The translations under genes were made by a program, and so were the position numbers. The notes below the pieces were generated by a model. The model made no database searches and was not told the DNA's origin. It saw only the letters and a program-made list of their open reading frames with translations. DNA of 64,000 nucleotides from Streptomyces zagrosensis (lineage in GTDB: Bacteria; Actinomycetota; Actinomycetes; Streptomycetales; Streptomycetaceae): assembly GCF_014203645.1 (NCBI RefSeq), contig NZ_JACHJL010000012.1, forward strand, positions 186,001-250,000. The letters are read 5' to 3'. This document shows, piece after piece, positions 19,064 through 28,377 of the stretch (its first letter is position 1; the number at the start of each line of letters is the position of its first letter).

Positions 19064-20044
19064 TCACCACCACGGTCGGAACGGTTTGTACGGTGTGCCT
19101 TCGAGGCAGAGTCGTACGACTTTCAGGGCTTCCAGGTGGATCAGTTCCTCGTAGCTCACCTGGCGTTTGAGGCCCCGGTGGTGGACTGTTGTCGCGAGTT
19201 CTTCCCGCACCAGTGCGGCGATCTTCTTGCGGCCGTCCTTGCTGAGTGAGGCGCGACCGACATCGGTTTCGAAGTCGCTTTCCTTCAGGTGTTTCTGGCT
19301 GGCCGAGCGGCGTAGTAGGCGTTCTGCGAACAGTGGCTTGAAGGGCTCGGCCAGGTCCAGGGCGAGGGTGTTCCTGCGGCGGTCGGTGTCCGCGTGGAGG
19401 AAGCCGATCGCCGGGTGCAGGGGGGTGCTCCGCAGGGCGGTCAGCACGCGTGCGTATGTCAGGGCGTTGAGGTAGCTGATGAAGGCGTTGCCCGCGTTCG
19501 TTGGTGGGCGCCGCGAGCGGCCGTTCATCCGGAGCCACGGTGGCAGTCGGCTGTCGAGCACGGCCCAGGTCGTACGCCGGAAGTTGCCTTCCTGGCCCAT
19601 GATCGCGTCATTGGACAGACATGTGGGCAGGGCGTCTTTCAGCGACTCCAGCGCGGAGTCGAGCAGATCGGTGTCGAGTGCCCATCGCAGATTCTCCGCG
19701 GTAGCCAGTACGAGAGAGCGGCTGATCGCGAGCCGTTGTTCCGCATCCGCTGTGATTTCGACCTGGCGTCGTACGGCCGTCGCCGACGACATGGACTCGG
19801 CGGGGCTGAAGTGCCCGGCGTGGTTGCCGTAGTGGTCGAGGACGTGCACGGCAACGCCGTTGCGGCTGAGCAGCGACAGCGCTGAGGTGTTGACGTCGAC
19901 GTGGTCGAAGACGACCAGGTCGCGGATGTCGGTGATGGGGATACGGACCGGGCTGCCGTCCGGGCGCTCGATGCGGACGCTGTTGTCCTCGCGGCGGATT
20001 CGGCAGGGTTCGGTCAGCCAGTACGTACGGCCGACGGCGGGCAT
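19064..20044 (-). CDS. cas1: CRISPR-associated integrase Cas1 (326 aa)
   Basis: Metal-dependent integrase that inserts new spacers at the leader end. From ATG 20044, which overlaps the cas4 stop by one base (TGATG), it reads MPAVGRTYWLTEPCRIRRED. An N-terminal beta-domain is followed by the all-helical catalytic domain. Catalytic residues are visible: Glu in QEGNFRRTTWAVLD, His in IGFLHADTDRRRNTLALDLA, and Asp in the latter motif. Type I-B Cas1 proteins are 320-330 aa, as here. A longer reading to 20086 would overlap cas4 without reason. It acts with Cas2 and probably with the neighbouring Cas4. Confidence 0.96.
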   Translation of the reverse strand: MPAVGRTYWLTEPCRIRREDNSVRIERPDGSPVRIPITDIRDLVVFDHVDVNTSALSLLSRNGVAVHVLDHYGNHAGHFSPAESMSSATAVRRQVEITADAEQRLAISRSLVLATAENLRWALDTDLLDSALESLKDALPTCLSNDAIMGQEGNFRRTTWAVLDSRLPPWLRMNGRSRRPPTNAGNAFISYLNALTYARVLTALRSTPLHPAIGFLHADTDRRRNTLALDLAEPFKPLFAERLLRRSASQKHLKESDFETDVGRASLSKDGRKKIAALVREELATTVHHRGLKRQVSYEELIHLEALKVVRLCLEGTPYKPFRPWW

Positions 20045-20571
20045 CAGTCTCCCCAGCAGTAGTCGAGGTAGGAACATCCACGGCACTTGCCGCGAAGTAG
20101 ACGCTCGGGAGCCGTGGATGCGGCGATGACGGCTTGTGCCTTCGCCTCCGTTTCCTCTGCTTCGGCGCGGGCCTGGTCGTCCCAGACGACGTCCGTCGTA
20201 CGGCGGATGAGGGGGTAGTGCACGACGCCGCCTCGGACGTTGACGCCCCGGCGCTCCAGCAGCAGGCAGTAGTGCCGTACCTGAGCGCTGTGCCCGGGTG
20301 CCGGGGCCCGGGAGGACTTCGTCTCGTGGACGACGGCTCCGGTCGTCACCCAGTCGATCTTCGCCTCGCCGAGGTCGACGTCGCGACGCCGGGTGAAGGT
20401 GGTGTCGTCCACCACCTCACCGAAGGCGACCAGGTCGCTTCGCTGCTCGGGGCGGTAGCCGCGGGCGTAGAGCCAAAGCTGTCGCGGGCAGTGGATGAGG
20501 TACTTGATGTGGACGCCGCCGACGGCGGTCTCGTCGTCGGCCGGCAGGTCGGGATCGGGGTCGGGGCTCAC
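20044..20571 (-). CDS. cas4: CRISPR-associated exonuclease Cas4 (175 aa)
   Basis: RecB-like nuclease with an Fe-S cluster that trims prespacers and selects those next to a PAM. Starts at GTG 20571, giving a GTGA overlap with the cas3 stop. Cluster cysteines are Cys in LIHCPRQLWLY near the N-terminus and three in CRGCSYLDYCW at the C-terminus. Nuclease core motifs are DLGEAKIDWV (Asp) and VVHETKSSR (Glu-x-Lys), the PD-(D/E)XK signature. The frame stays open far upstream inside cas3 without Cas4 similarity, so the coupled GTG is preferred. Confidence 0.95.
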   Translation of the reverse strand: MSPDPDPDLPADDETAVGGVHIKYLIHCPRQLWLYARGYRPEQRSDLVAFGEVVDDTTFTRRRDVDLGEAKIDWVTTGAVVHETKSSRAPAPGHSAQVRHYCLLLERRGVNVRGGVVHYPLIRRTTDVVWDDQARAEAEETEAKAQAVIAASTAPERLLRGKCRGCSYLDYCWGD

Positions 20572-22991
20572 AGGATGGTCTCCTGGCTGGCCAGCGGGCG
20601 CAGGCCGAGGACGTTGTCGTACACGCCCTGACTGATGTGGACTTTCAGGTACGGGTCGTAGGTGCAGGCGAAGGCCGTCAACTGCCCCAGGCGCAGCGGG
20701 ATCAGAAGTCGGGAGGCCAGGAGAGCGTCGCCCGACTTCCCTCTGGTCAGGGCCTGGTAGGCGGCTTTGTCCTCGTGGTGGAGTACCTCGACGCTGTCGA
20801 ACGCCTTGGTCAGAGCGTGTGCGAACTCGCTCCGGTCGTGGAAGGGGTCGGGGAAGGTCAGAAAGCTCGCGGTGAACTCGTCCCGCTGTCGGCGAGCCTC
20901 CTGCGCCCACTCCTGCCCCCACTTGGTGTCGTACGCCCGCCTGAGTAGTTCGTCGATGTCCTGCTCGCTGAGCGTGGTCGCGCCATCGGCGACGAGGCTT
21001 CTGAGCGCTTCCCATGAGGCGTCCATCGCGCCCCGGGGATACGGGTTGGGCTTCCCGACCGGGTGGACACGAAAATCGACCGGCCCCTCGGGGTGCAGCC
21101 CGCGCCGGTTCACCCGGCCCGCGCGTTGGGCGACCGCCTCGGCTGGGGCGCACTCCACGGCCCCGCGATCGAGATCGAGTTGGAGGGACACCTCCACCAC
21201 CTGGGTGGCGACCACCAGCCCGCCCCGACGCGCGCAGTCACCCTTCCGGCGCTCGGGATGGCGACGCAGCAGGGCCTTCTCGATGGCGTCTCGGTCACCG
21301 TTCTTGAAGCGCGAGTGCAGCAAGAGGGCCGGGCTGGAGTGGCCGGGGCTGGCCTCCCGCGCGTCCTCGGCGAGCTGCTCGAACAGATCCTGAGCGCGGG
21401 CGACCGTGTTCGCCACGACGAGGACGCTGCGCCCCTCCCGCAACTGCCCCCGCAGCGCTTCGATACTCTCCGGGGCATCAAGGGGGCGCTGGTCCAGCAC
21501 GAGACGGTGCCGTACGGGGCTCGTACCCGCCGGCGCGCGATGAACGGTGACCGGCTGCTCGACGCTCTCCTCGATGATCTCGACCATGGGGTGGGCCAGC
21601 GTTGCCGACAGCACGGCGAATCGACTGCCGAGCCGCTCCCACAGCCGCATCGCCGCGCAGAGCCGCCCGAAGGTGTCGGGCTCGTACGCGTGCAGCTCGT
21701 CCAGAACGAAGAGGGCATTCGCCTGTTCGAGTAGCACGGAGGAGTACGTCGGCCCGGCGACGGCCCCGCTGAGGAGTTGGTGCGGGGTGGCGACCCGTAG
21801 CCGATGGGTGAACAGCCGCATCGCGCTCGCCTGCGCCCGTGCCTTTCGCGCTTGGTCCGCCGTCGGCTCGCTGTGCGGGTCCCCAGCGGCACAGTCGTCT
21901 TCCAGCGCCTCGGCGAGAAGCGTTTGGGCAACGGTGCCATGCAGCAGCCCGATGTCCGCGCTCCGCTCGCCTGGCGCGGGAATAAGGCTCTCGGCGAAGC
22001 GGCGGCGGATCGCGTTGAGCGACGCCCTGTACGGCAGGGTCCACACCACACGCGGGAGACCGGGCATCCTCGCCATCTGGCCGGCCGCCCACGCGAGGCC
22101 GGCCTCGGTCTTACCGCTCCCGGTGGGCGCGACCAGCACCAAGTGCCCCGAGGATTCAGCGGCCCGCCGCTGGTGGGCATGGGGTTCGTACGGCAGCCGG
22201 GCCAGGTAGTCGGACGCCAACGGCATGTGGGTCTGAAGGGGGACGTGCGCGGACCCCGACCGGTCGGCCAGCGTGAGCGCGCCCTGCGCGAGGACCGCCA
22301 GTAATCCCTGGTGGGGTTTGACGGGCTGCCGCCAAACGTTCAGCAGCTCCTCCAACATGTCCCGCGCGCGATGCGCCAATGGTGGGTCCCCGGGGGAAGT
22401 CGTGGGCGGGTCCGCCGCCAGATAGCCGCAGAGCCACGCCAACCACTCCCGGTGCAAAAAGCGCGGCACCTGCGGCACCGTCTCGCCCGTCCGTACGTCA
22501 GAACTGGTGCCGAACGCGTCGTTCCAGTCGGTCTCCTTGTTGTACTGCCGACTCAGGGCCGGCTTGCTCCCGTGGCCGCCGCCGTCGCCGCTGAGCAGGG
22601 CGCGATGATGAGTGGCCACGAGCGTCGCCACCATCAGACGATCCTCCCCGGTCCACCCAGCGGCTTCGGCGAGCAGATCGACGTAGGCCAGGGACAGCAC
22701 CTCGTGACGCTCGCCCCACGGAACGCCCCCGATGTCCACCTGGCGCTGAAATCCCTCGGCGACCTTCCCGGCGTCGTGCAGGAGCGCGGCCCGCCGTACG
22801 CGCGACCAGAAGGCGGGCGCGTCAGCGAGGATGCCCGCGTTCCCCACCCGATCCTGGATCGGGCCCACCGCGGCATGGACCGCACGGGAGTGGGTGGTCA
22901 GCCGCTCCCGGTCGTGGGCCGGCGTGGACTTCGCCCGCAGGCCGCTGAGGGAGCCCCGCCGCGGTGGGCCTGTTACGGGTCTAGTAGCCAC
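20568..22991 (-). CDS. cas3: CRISPR-associated nuclease-helicase Cas3 (807 aa)
   Basis: Effector that unwinds and degrades target DNA recruited by Cascade. The N-terminal HD nuclease domain has LLHDAGKVAEGF (His72-Asp73) and VATHHRALL. The SF2 helicase core has Walker A APTGSGKTEAG (about 286-296), the DEAD-like box VLDELHAYEP (about 430), motif III SATLAHP and motif VI QRAGRVNRRG (about 622). GTG 22991 is chosen because it gives an HD-proximal N-terminus overlapping the end of cas5 by 19 nt; longer readings run inside cas5. Fused HD-helicase order is normal for I-B. The stop overlaps cas4 by 4 nt. Confidence 0.95.
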   Translation of the reverse strand: MATRPVTGPPRRGSLSGLRAKSTPAHDRERLTTHSRAVHAAVGPIQDRVGNAGILADAPAFWSRVRRAALLHDAGKVAEGFQRQVDIGGVPWGERHEVLSLAYVDLLAEAAGWTGEDRLMVATLVATHHRALLSGDGGGHGSKPALSRQYNKETDWNDAFGTSSDVRTGETVPQVPRFLHREWLAWLCGYLAADPPTTSPGDPPLAHRARDMLEELLNVWRQPVKPHQGLLAVLAQGALTLADRSGSAHVPLQTHMPLASDYLARLPYEPHAHQRRAAESSGHLVLVAPTGSGKTEAGLAWAAGQMARMPGLPRVVWTLPYRASLNAIRRRFAESLIPAPGERSADIGLLHGTVAQTLLAEALEDDCAAGDPHSEPTADQARKARAQASAMRLFTHRLRVATPHQLLSGAVAGPTYSSVLLEQANALFVLDELHAYEPDTFGRLCAAMRLWERLGSRFAVLSATLAHPMVEIIEESVEQPVTVHRAPAGTSPVRHRLVLDQRPLDAPESIEALRGQLREGRSVLVVANTVARAQDLFEQLAEDAREASPGHSSPALLLHSRFKNGDRDAIEKALLRRHPERRKGDCARRGGLVVATQVVEVSLQLDLDRGAVECAPAEAVAQRAGRVNRRGLHPEGPVDFRVHPVGKPNPYPRGAMDASWEALRSLVADGATTLSEQDIDELLRRAYDTKWGQEWAQEARRQRDEFTASFLTFPDPFHDRSEFAHALTKAFDSVEVLHHEDKAAYQALTRGKSGDALLASRLLIPLRLGQLTAFACTYDPYLKVHISQGVYDNVLGLRPLASQETIL

Positions 22992-23671
22992 AGGGCCTGT
23001 CCCTCCCGCTGGTAGCTGGTGTCCTCGTAGGCGCCCCGGACCGGGTAGCGCCCTGCTGGGCTGTCGCACCACTGGTAGTCCGCCCAACGGCTGGTCAGAC
23101 GATCTGTCGAGATGGACGCGGCCATCCGGTGCGCCGTCGCGTACGGCACGTCGTGACCGGCGGTCGGCGCCAGGGCTGACCCCACGACCGCCTCCGCGGC
23201 CGGTACGAGGGCGACCTCGACGCGCTCCTGGAGGTGGACCAGATCCTGCGATCGGCCCAGCCGAAGCCCCCACACCGGCCGCCGGAACGCCCGGGCGATG
23301 CGTTCACCCTCCGCCCCCGGCAGCCACACCGTCAGATGTACATCCGCGAGGAAGGGACGCACGCGCAGCGTCATCCCGCCCTTGCCCGCGCGCACCCGCC
23401 CCGAGATCGCGGGATTGGCCCCGCCCGCGTCGATCGGGTGGTACGTCTCCGCGTCCACCCCCTCACCCTCCGACCAGGCAACCATGGCAAAGGCCAGCGA
23501 CTCGTAAGGGGCTCCGGTGGCCGCGGCGAGCAGGCCGCGCACCGTAGAGGGCGGCGGCACCGGAAGCCCCCGGGTGAGCCCGGGGAAGAACGGGTCCCGG
23601 AAGGACGCGACGGGCGCGCAGAACGTCAGCCTCCACGCCCGAAGCGACTCGGCGTACGACACCCCGGTCAC
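22973..23671 (-). CDS. cas5: CRISPR-associated Cas5 (232 aa)
   Basis: RAMP-fold Cascade subunit that holds the crRNA 5' handle. Starts at GTG 23671 (GTGA overlap with the cas7 stop). The N-terminal signature is ESLRAWRLTFCAPVASFRDP, followed by LPVPPPSTVRGLLAAATG, the 'P-xx-T-xxG-xxxA' block found in Cas5 proteins. Residues 60-200 form the rest of the RRM-like fold and a C-terminal beta region ending QALWLLDP. Size fits I-B Cas5 (Cas5t/Cas5h). Located between cas7 and cas3, as in I-B operons. Confidence 0.93.
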   Translation of the reverse strand: MTGVSYAESLRAWRLTFCAPVASFRDPFFPGLTRGLPVPPPSTVRGLLAAATGAPYESLAFAMVAWSEGEGVDAETYHPIDAGGANPAISGRVRAGKGGMTLRVRPFLADVHLTVWLPGAEGERIARAFRRPVWGLRLGRSQDLVHLQERVEVALVPAAEAVVGSALAPTAGHDVPYATAHRMAASISTDRLTSRWADYQWCDSPAGRYPVRGAYEDTSYQREGQALWLLDP

Positions 23672-24723
23672 CGGGCCGCGTCGTCGAACCAGGCGTCCCA
23701 CGCGCCGTCGCGCATCTCGGACGCCAGACCGAGCAGGACCGTCCGCGGATGGTCCACGACGACGGTGCCGTCGGCGATCTCCTGCGCACACACCTTCTCG
23801 AAATCCACCCGCAGATCGTCACGGAACCCAGGCCGCCACCCCACCCGCACGGGCGGCTCCCACTCCCCGTCCCACGCGGCCAACTCCTTGCGCAGGACAT
23901 CGCCCCGTACCACCAGGCCGTCCTCATCGCCGGCGATCACGTGCGCGAGCGGATTGACACCGCCCTTGAACGGCACCATGACGATCAGGGACGGGACCCG
24001 GTCCCCGTAATGCAGTGCCTGCTTGGCACCACCGCTGAGTTGGGCGATCGCCTCCAGCAGCAGCGCGGCCCGATGACGGCGCTGCTCGACCGGCAGCCGC
24101 ACCGCGCCCTGACCGCGGAACACCTCGGTGCCGGCACCCAGCGCCGCGGCCTGGGCGACCTGGAGGGCCTGCTCCTGGCTGAGGTAGTTCGGCCGCCCCA
24201 CACCATCGGAGTTCGGCAACGTGAACGTGCCGATCCGCGGCAGGTCGAGCAGGAACGGAGCGGCGAGATCGGCGGTGTAGAACTCGTGCCCGTGCAGCAC
24301 GGGCTCACTAACCCCGCGCGACATCACCCCGAAGTCCTCCGTCGGGTGCATCGGCGCCACCGACATCAGCGTGCCCAACATAAACGGGCTGTCACGGAGC
24401 GTCGTCGCGGCATCGTCCTTCTTCGCACCCGCGCGCATGTACCCGAACAGATCATCATCGGCGTACGTGATCGGATCGGCATCCGTATTGGCCTTCTGCG
24501 CCCGGTTCTGCGCCTTGCCCACCCGGGTCACGGGCGACGCGGGCACACCCCGCTCCACCATCCCGTCCCGAATCCAACGACGCACGGCCTGAGCGGAGAC
24601 ATAAGGGTGACGACGACCGCGTACGGTCGCGTACTTCACCCGAGCCGTGGTGTCCTCGCCCTTGCCGTTGTTCGGGGCACCGGCCTCCACGGAAACCAAC
24701 ATCTTGCCTGCCAGATAAGCCAT
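23668..24723 (-). CDS. cas7: CRISPR-associated Cas7, DevR/Cst2 family (351 aa)
   Basis: Backbone subunit of the type I-B Cascade; several copies coat the crRNA. It has an N-terminal RAMP motif MLVSVEAGAPNNGKGE, then KYATVRGRRHPYVSAQAVRR, which is typical of DevR/Cst2 (K-xx-RGxxx-Y-Ixxxxx-R). A middle thumb region includes MSRGVSEPVLHGHEFYTADL. The C-terminus is YGDRVPSLIVMVPFKGGVNP. ATG 24723 overlaps the last base of the cas8 stop (TAATG), and the stop overlaps cas5, so expression is tightly coupled. Confidence 0.94.
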   Translation of the reverse strand: MAYLAGKMLVSVEAGAPNNGKGEDTTARVKYATVRGRRHPYVSAQAVRRWIRDGMVERGVPASPVTRVGKAQNRAQKANTDADPITYADDDLFGYMRAGAKKDDAATTLRDSPFMLGTLMSVAPMHPTEDFGVMSRGVSEPVLHGHEFYTADLAAPFLLDLPRIGTFTLPNSDGVGRPNYLSQEQALQVAQAAALGAGTEVFRGQGAVRLPVEQRRHRAALLLEAIAQLSGGAKQALHYGDRVPSLIVMVPFKGGVNPLAHVIAGDEDGLVVRGDVLRKELAAWDGEWEPPVRVGWRPGFRDDLRVDFEKVCAQEIADGTVVVDHPRTVLLGLASEMRDGAWDAWFDDAAR

Positions 24724-26132
24724 TACGCCCCTCCGAAGTAGTGCTCGTCATCCGCCACCAACACCGGCTGCTCCAACAGCGCCTCGACTCGCTCCCGCTC
24801 CCGCGGATCGTCGGGCGGCTCAGCGACCTCGACGCCGCGCTCACCGAGAACGCGCAACACCTCGGCCCCCAACAGCATGCGGTGCTCCCAGGCACGGAAC
24901 TGCTTTCCGAGCAACGGTTGCCACGCTGCCGGATCAACTTCGACCTTCCGCCCGTCCAGCTTCAGCCGGTACCCCGCCTGGTAGAGGAGCTGGCCGAGTC
25001 GGTAGCCGCTCAGCCCGGCGTTGCGGTACTCCGCCAACCGGCCGCGCGGGCTGCCGCTTCCGTGCTCGATCCAATCGGCGATCAAGATCGCCACGCCTTT
25101 CAGGTCCGGCTCCATGCCGTGTACCTCCTTCTCGTAACGGAAAGCGAGCCGGGTGAGGGCCGCACGATCCCCACCGGTCCACCGATCGGTGTCCCACAGC
25201 AACCGGTGAACCTGCGACACGAGGGAACGGCTGCGCCCGTCCTCGGCCTCGAAGACCAGACGTGCCGCCTCGCCGACCCCCTCAACAGAGACCCTGCCGT
25301 CGCGGTCCCGCTGGGTGAGGGCCAGCTCCAGCAGCCGCCACCCCCGGCGCAGGCTCTTGTTGCCGTCCACGGTGGCGAGGAAGCGCGGCACCGCCCGCCG
25401 CGTCCGAGACACGCGCAGCCACGGCTCCTGGTTGTCGTTCTTGAAGCTCCACAGGGTCGTGCCCGACATGCCCCCCTCGACTGCGCGCAGCGCCCGCAGC
25501 GCGACCAACTCCGGACGAGCACTCGCGCCCAGACCAGAGAAGCCGACCTGCGCGATACGCCGAGCCCGCCTCACGTTCCGTGCCGCGAACTCGTATTCGG
25601 CAGCCGGGGTTTCACACGACAGCACCGTCGCCGAGCCCGCGGTGACCCACGCCCCGTACGGAAGAGCCCACATGGCGACCCGGCAACCCCGACACACGGG
25701 CCAGCCACGCAACCCCGGCGGCAAGGAGTTCAGCGCCTTGTTGGTGTCGAAGAGGGGCAGCATCGACTTGGCCCACAGAACCGATGCCGGGGCACCGCAG
25801 AAGGTACAGGGAGCCGGGGTTTCCGCGTCGCCGCCCGAGGCGAACATCGGCCCCAGCGCCTCCGAGAGAAGGGCCTTGTCACGAGACCGACCAGCATGCG
25901 TCGCCTTGGAATTCGGATAGAGGGCGAACAAGACCTTCCACCAGTCGTACGCCTTGTCCGTCTTCGCCGCGACGGCGCAATGCACGACATCGGTCAGCAC
26001 GGAACAGGCGACGCCGTCGAGATCCTCCGACGTCACGTGCTCGGGTCGCTTCTTCCCAGCGATGACGGCCACGGCCCATGCCCCGGCGCGCTGCAATGGG
26101 TGCCCGGTCGCCGTCAGGGCCCCGCTGCTCAC
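24723..26132 (-). CDS. cas8b: CRISPR-associated Cas8b large subunit, Cst1-like CXXC-CXXC type (469 aa)
   Basis: Large Cascade subunit expected to recognise the PAM and recruit Cas3. GTG 26132 overlaps the cas6 stop (GTGA). The N-terminus (AGAWAVAVIAGKKRPEHVTS) leads to a zinc-finger region with CTFCGAPAS and GWPVCRGCRVAMWALPYG, the CXXC...CXXC pattern that defines Cst1-type proteins. The remainder is helical, with YEKEVHGMEPDLKGVAILIA and GYRLGQLLYQAGYRLKLDG toward the C-terminus. The assignment as Cas8 rests on this zinc pair plus position between cas6 and cas7. Overall sequence similarity in this family is low. Confidence 0.88.
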   Translation of the reverse strand: MSSGALTATGHPLQRAGAWAVAVIAGKKRPEHVTSEDLDGVACSVLTDVVHCAVAAKTDKAYDWWKVLFALYPNSKATHAGRSRDKALLSEALGPMFASGGDAETPAPCTFCGAPASVLWAKSMLPLFDTNKALNSLPPGLRGWPVCRGCRVAMWALPYGAWVTAGSATVLSCETPAAEYEFAARNVRRARRIAQVGFSGLGASARPELVALRALRAVEGGMSGTTLWSFKNDNQEPWLRVSRTRRAVPRFLATVDGNKSLRRGWRLLELALTQRDRDGRVSVEGVGEAARLVFEAEDGRSRSLVSQVHRLLWDTDRWTGGDRAALTRLAFRYEKEVHGMEPDLKGVAILIADWIEHGSGSPRGRLAEYRNAGLSGYRLGQLLYQAGYRLKLDGRKVEVDPAAWQPLLGKQFRAWEHRMLLGAEVLRVLGERGVEVAEPPDDPRERERVEALLEQPVLVADDEHYFGGA

Positions 26133-26821
26133 CGGACCCATCCGAAGCCCTGCACCGTGTCCAAGCCGAGCCCCCACGACCGAATGGCGTCCACGAACCG
26201 CGGATCGGCCTCCATCGCCACGCGCACCTGGGCCCCGACCCGTGGAGCCCCTCGCACTGAAAACCGCCTCCGAGGCCCCGCTTCCAGAACCCGCAGACCA
26301 CGGGGAGCGGGGAGCCCCAACACGTCAGCCTTATGGCTGAGGTTGTGCTCCAGTCGCTCGATGTAGTGCGCGTCACCGGGCAACAACTCGCGGCCTTCGT
26401 GGCGCAGGACGACGGGGGTCGCTGTCGTCAAATCGACGGCCCCTTCGACGGGTGTAGGCACATCGATCTCGACGGTGAACCCTTGGATACGCAGGAGGGC
26501 AGTCCCCCAGACGATCTCCGTCCGGCGAGCCAGCGCTGAGACCAGCGCTGCGGCGATCTCCGGCACTGGCGACCCGAACCACACCGATCCCTGGGGCGAG
26601 GTGGTGTAGACCCCCCGCTTCCGTGGAGCTCCCCTGAACTGCGGACCGGCCACCCCGACCGGCTTGAGCGGATGGCCACCCCACCCCTCGTCGTGCAACG
26701 AGCGGGCGAGGACCGGATCGTGCTCCTCCAGCAACCCGTAGACAACCCCACGTGCAGGCTGGTGCACGTCGTCCCACTTCAACCGGGAAGCGTCTGTGAC
26801 GACGTCGACTCTTATGCGCAT
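26129..26821 (-). CDS. cas6: CRISPR-associated endoribonuclease Cas6 (230 aa)
   Basis: Processes the array transcript by cutting within repeats. From ATG 26821, MRIRVDVVTDASRLKWDDVH then YGLLEEHDPVLARSLHDEGW matches the first ferredoxin-like fold of Cas6 (Y-xxL-xxx-DPxLAxxLHD). The C-terminal fold ends GLGLDTVQGFGWVR, the glycine-rich loop G-x-G-xxxxxGFG that defines the family. Catalytic His candidates are in the first domain. First gene of the cas operon; the region upstream of 26821 must hold its promoter. The longer in-frame start at 26914 adds 31 residues with no family match. Confidence 0.93.
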   Translation of the reverse strand: MRIRVDVVTDASRLKWDDVHQPARGVVYGLLEEHDPVLARSLHDEGWGGHPLKPVGVAGPQFRGAPRKRGVYTTSPQGSVWFGSPVPEIAAALVSALARRTEIVWGTALLRIQGFTVEIDVPTPVEGAVDLTTATPVVLRHEGRELLPGDAHYIERLEHNLSHKADVLGLPAPRGLRVLEAGPRRRFSVRGAPRVGAQVRVAMEADPRFVDAIRSWGLGLDTVQGFGWVR

Positions 26822-28067
26822 GCGAAACCTACCGAAGGTATGCGGATCTTCGCGCCAGACCCTGCTAACTGGCACGACGTGCAGGGTAGATAGGACAACC
26901 TGACCACTGGTCATTTCTCGACACTTCTCACCCGAACGGTTCTTGTGTGTTAAGAGGTCGCGTGAGGGCGTTGATGATCTTGGCGTGGTGCGGAGGCCAC
27001 CAGAGCCCGGTCGGCACAGTCAGCAGTGTGTTCTGCGGAGATGAATCTGAGCAAATCAGCTTGACCTGCGGGTCTGCATTACCAATGAGTTGCCGCAGGC
27101 CCGCGTGGCGTTGGTGCAGGGCAGGTGGGCGCAGGTTGGTTGCGTGGGGGAATGATGTGATGCTCCGGGTGGGCTGGCGGCCGAGTCGAAGAGAATGACG
27201 ATCGGGCTATGCGAATGCGCGAAACCGAAGCTGCCGGACTATCATGCTCGCGCCCTGCTTACTTCGGTGGCAAGGGGTTGTTGCTCGCCCTGGAGGGATT
27301 GCAACAGCGCAGTGGCTTCTGATTTTTGCTGATTATTACCCTTATCGGGTTGAGGGAGGGTTGGCGGCCAGGTTGGGTGCCGACCTTCCTTCGGCCCGGC
27401 ATTGAGCCGAACGGCTGGCGTGTCGTGACGTTGTGGTCTGAATCCGTGGGCAGAATTCAGAGACCACGGCGCTCGACCGTGCTTACCCGGCCGGAGGGCC
27501 TCATGAATCGTTCCGCATATCTCCCTTCTACAGTTGCAGCGCGCTGCCGGTGGCGGACCCTCACAGGGCTGCTCACCATGTATATGAACGGGCGAGCAGT
27601 TGCGAGCGCCACCAAGCCTCAAGCGCAATGGCTGGCGGCGTTTGCTGCGATTGCCATTGCCTGGGCTGTGTCGGGTAGCGAGCCTCAGCATGAGCGACAA
27701 GGAGGCGACGGGACCAACACCCACGTCCCTTCGCCGCGTAACCCCGGCGGCGCTTCGTAATGCGGTGGCTTCGGGCCCTCCGATGCTGATTCGTGGAGGG
27801 GGCTATTCGCCTGCCGTCCGCAGCAGATCACGGCTCCTTCTGCCCACGTGAGGACCGGTGTCGCGCTGGATCGCCCGTGGGACTGCCGATTGACCGTTAG
27901 CAGGGCGAGGAGGTCTGCGGGCGTCGATCGAGTGTGACGGCAGGTGCCATCTGGCGGCCGATGGCCCGGACGAGCCTTCCAGTGTCAACTTCACAGGTCC
28001 GAAGATGTTCGCGGAAACAATTCCGCCCTTACTCGGCGTTGATGGTCTCCGAGCCGAGTAGGGGAAG
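26822..28067. other. Region without recognised genes, upstream of cas operon
   Basis: About 1.2 kb with no supported gene. The cas promoter should be at the left end. On the minus strand around 27240-27420 one frame reads RHDTPAVRLNAGPKEGRHPT and PQPDKGNNQQKSEATALLQS, which has coding character and may be a fragment of a lost gene, but it has no start and no recognised family. The rest shows lower GC and no long frames. Confidence 0.4.
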
Positions 28068-28319
28068 GTGACGGTCCTGAAGCTGTACTGCACGGACGTG
28101 ACGAATAGCGGCATCACGGAGGTCATGCCGCGTCTTGCTGAGATCGAAGCCGACGTGCAGGGGTTCGTCGAGACGCACATGGAGACGCTGCTGGGCGTCC
28201 GGTTCCTGGCGAGCGAGTACAGCACCGGACCGGTGCACGGAGGCAGGATCGACTCGCTCGGGCTGGACGAGAACGGATCGCCGGTCATTGTCGAGTACAA
28301 ACGCGGTGTCGACGCCGGC
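28068..28319 (+). pseudogene. PD-(D/E)XK/DUF5655 protein, 5' part of a split gene
   Basis: Encodes the N-terminal ~84 residues of a nuclease-like protein. It includes VQGFVETHMETLLGVRFLAS and GGRIDSLGLDENGSPVIVEY followed by KRG, where D...ExK forms the PD-(D/E)XK active site as in NucS/DUF91-type proteins. Family similarity stops abruptly after VDAG at 28319. The following residues to the stop at 28391 are unrelated because a transposable element begins there. The next expected residues (VINQGLFYLPWL) are found at 32996 in the same orientation. GTG 28068 follows AGGGGAAG. The intact protein would be a putative DNA-acting nuclease; biological role not established. Confidence 0.82.
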
Positions 28320-28377
28320 ATCTTCTCTGAACTACGAGTTGAGAGGATCCGGGCCGACGCCAGACCGACATGCCCGG

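Noticed and set aside
23749..26366. Long plus-strand frames (330 and 541 aa) opposite cas7 and cas8
   Set aside because: Antisense shadows. The minus strand has the coupled cas operon with recognisable families.
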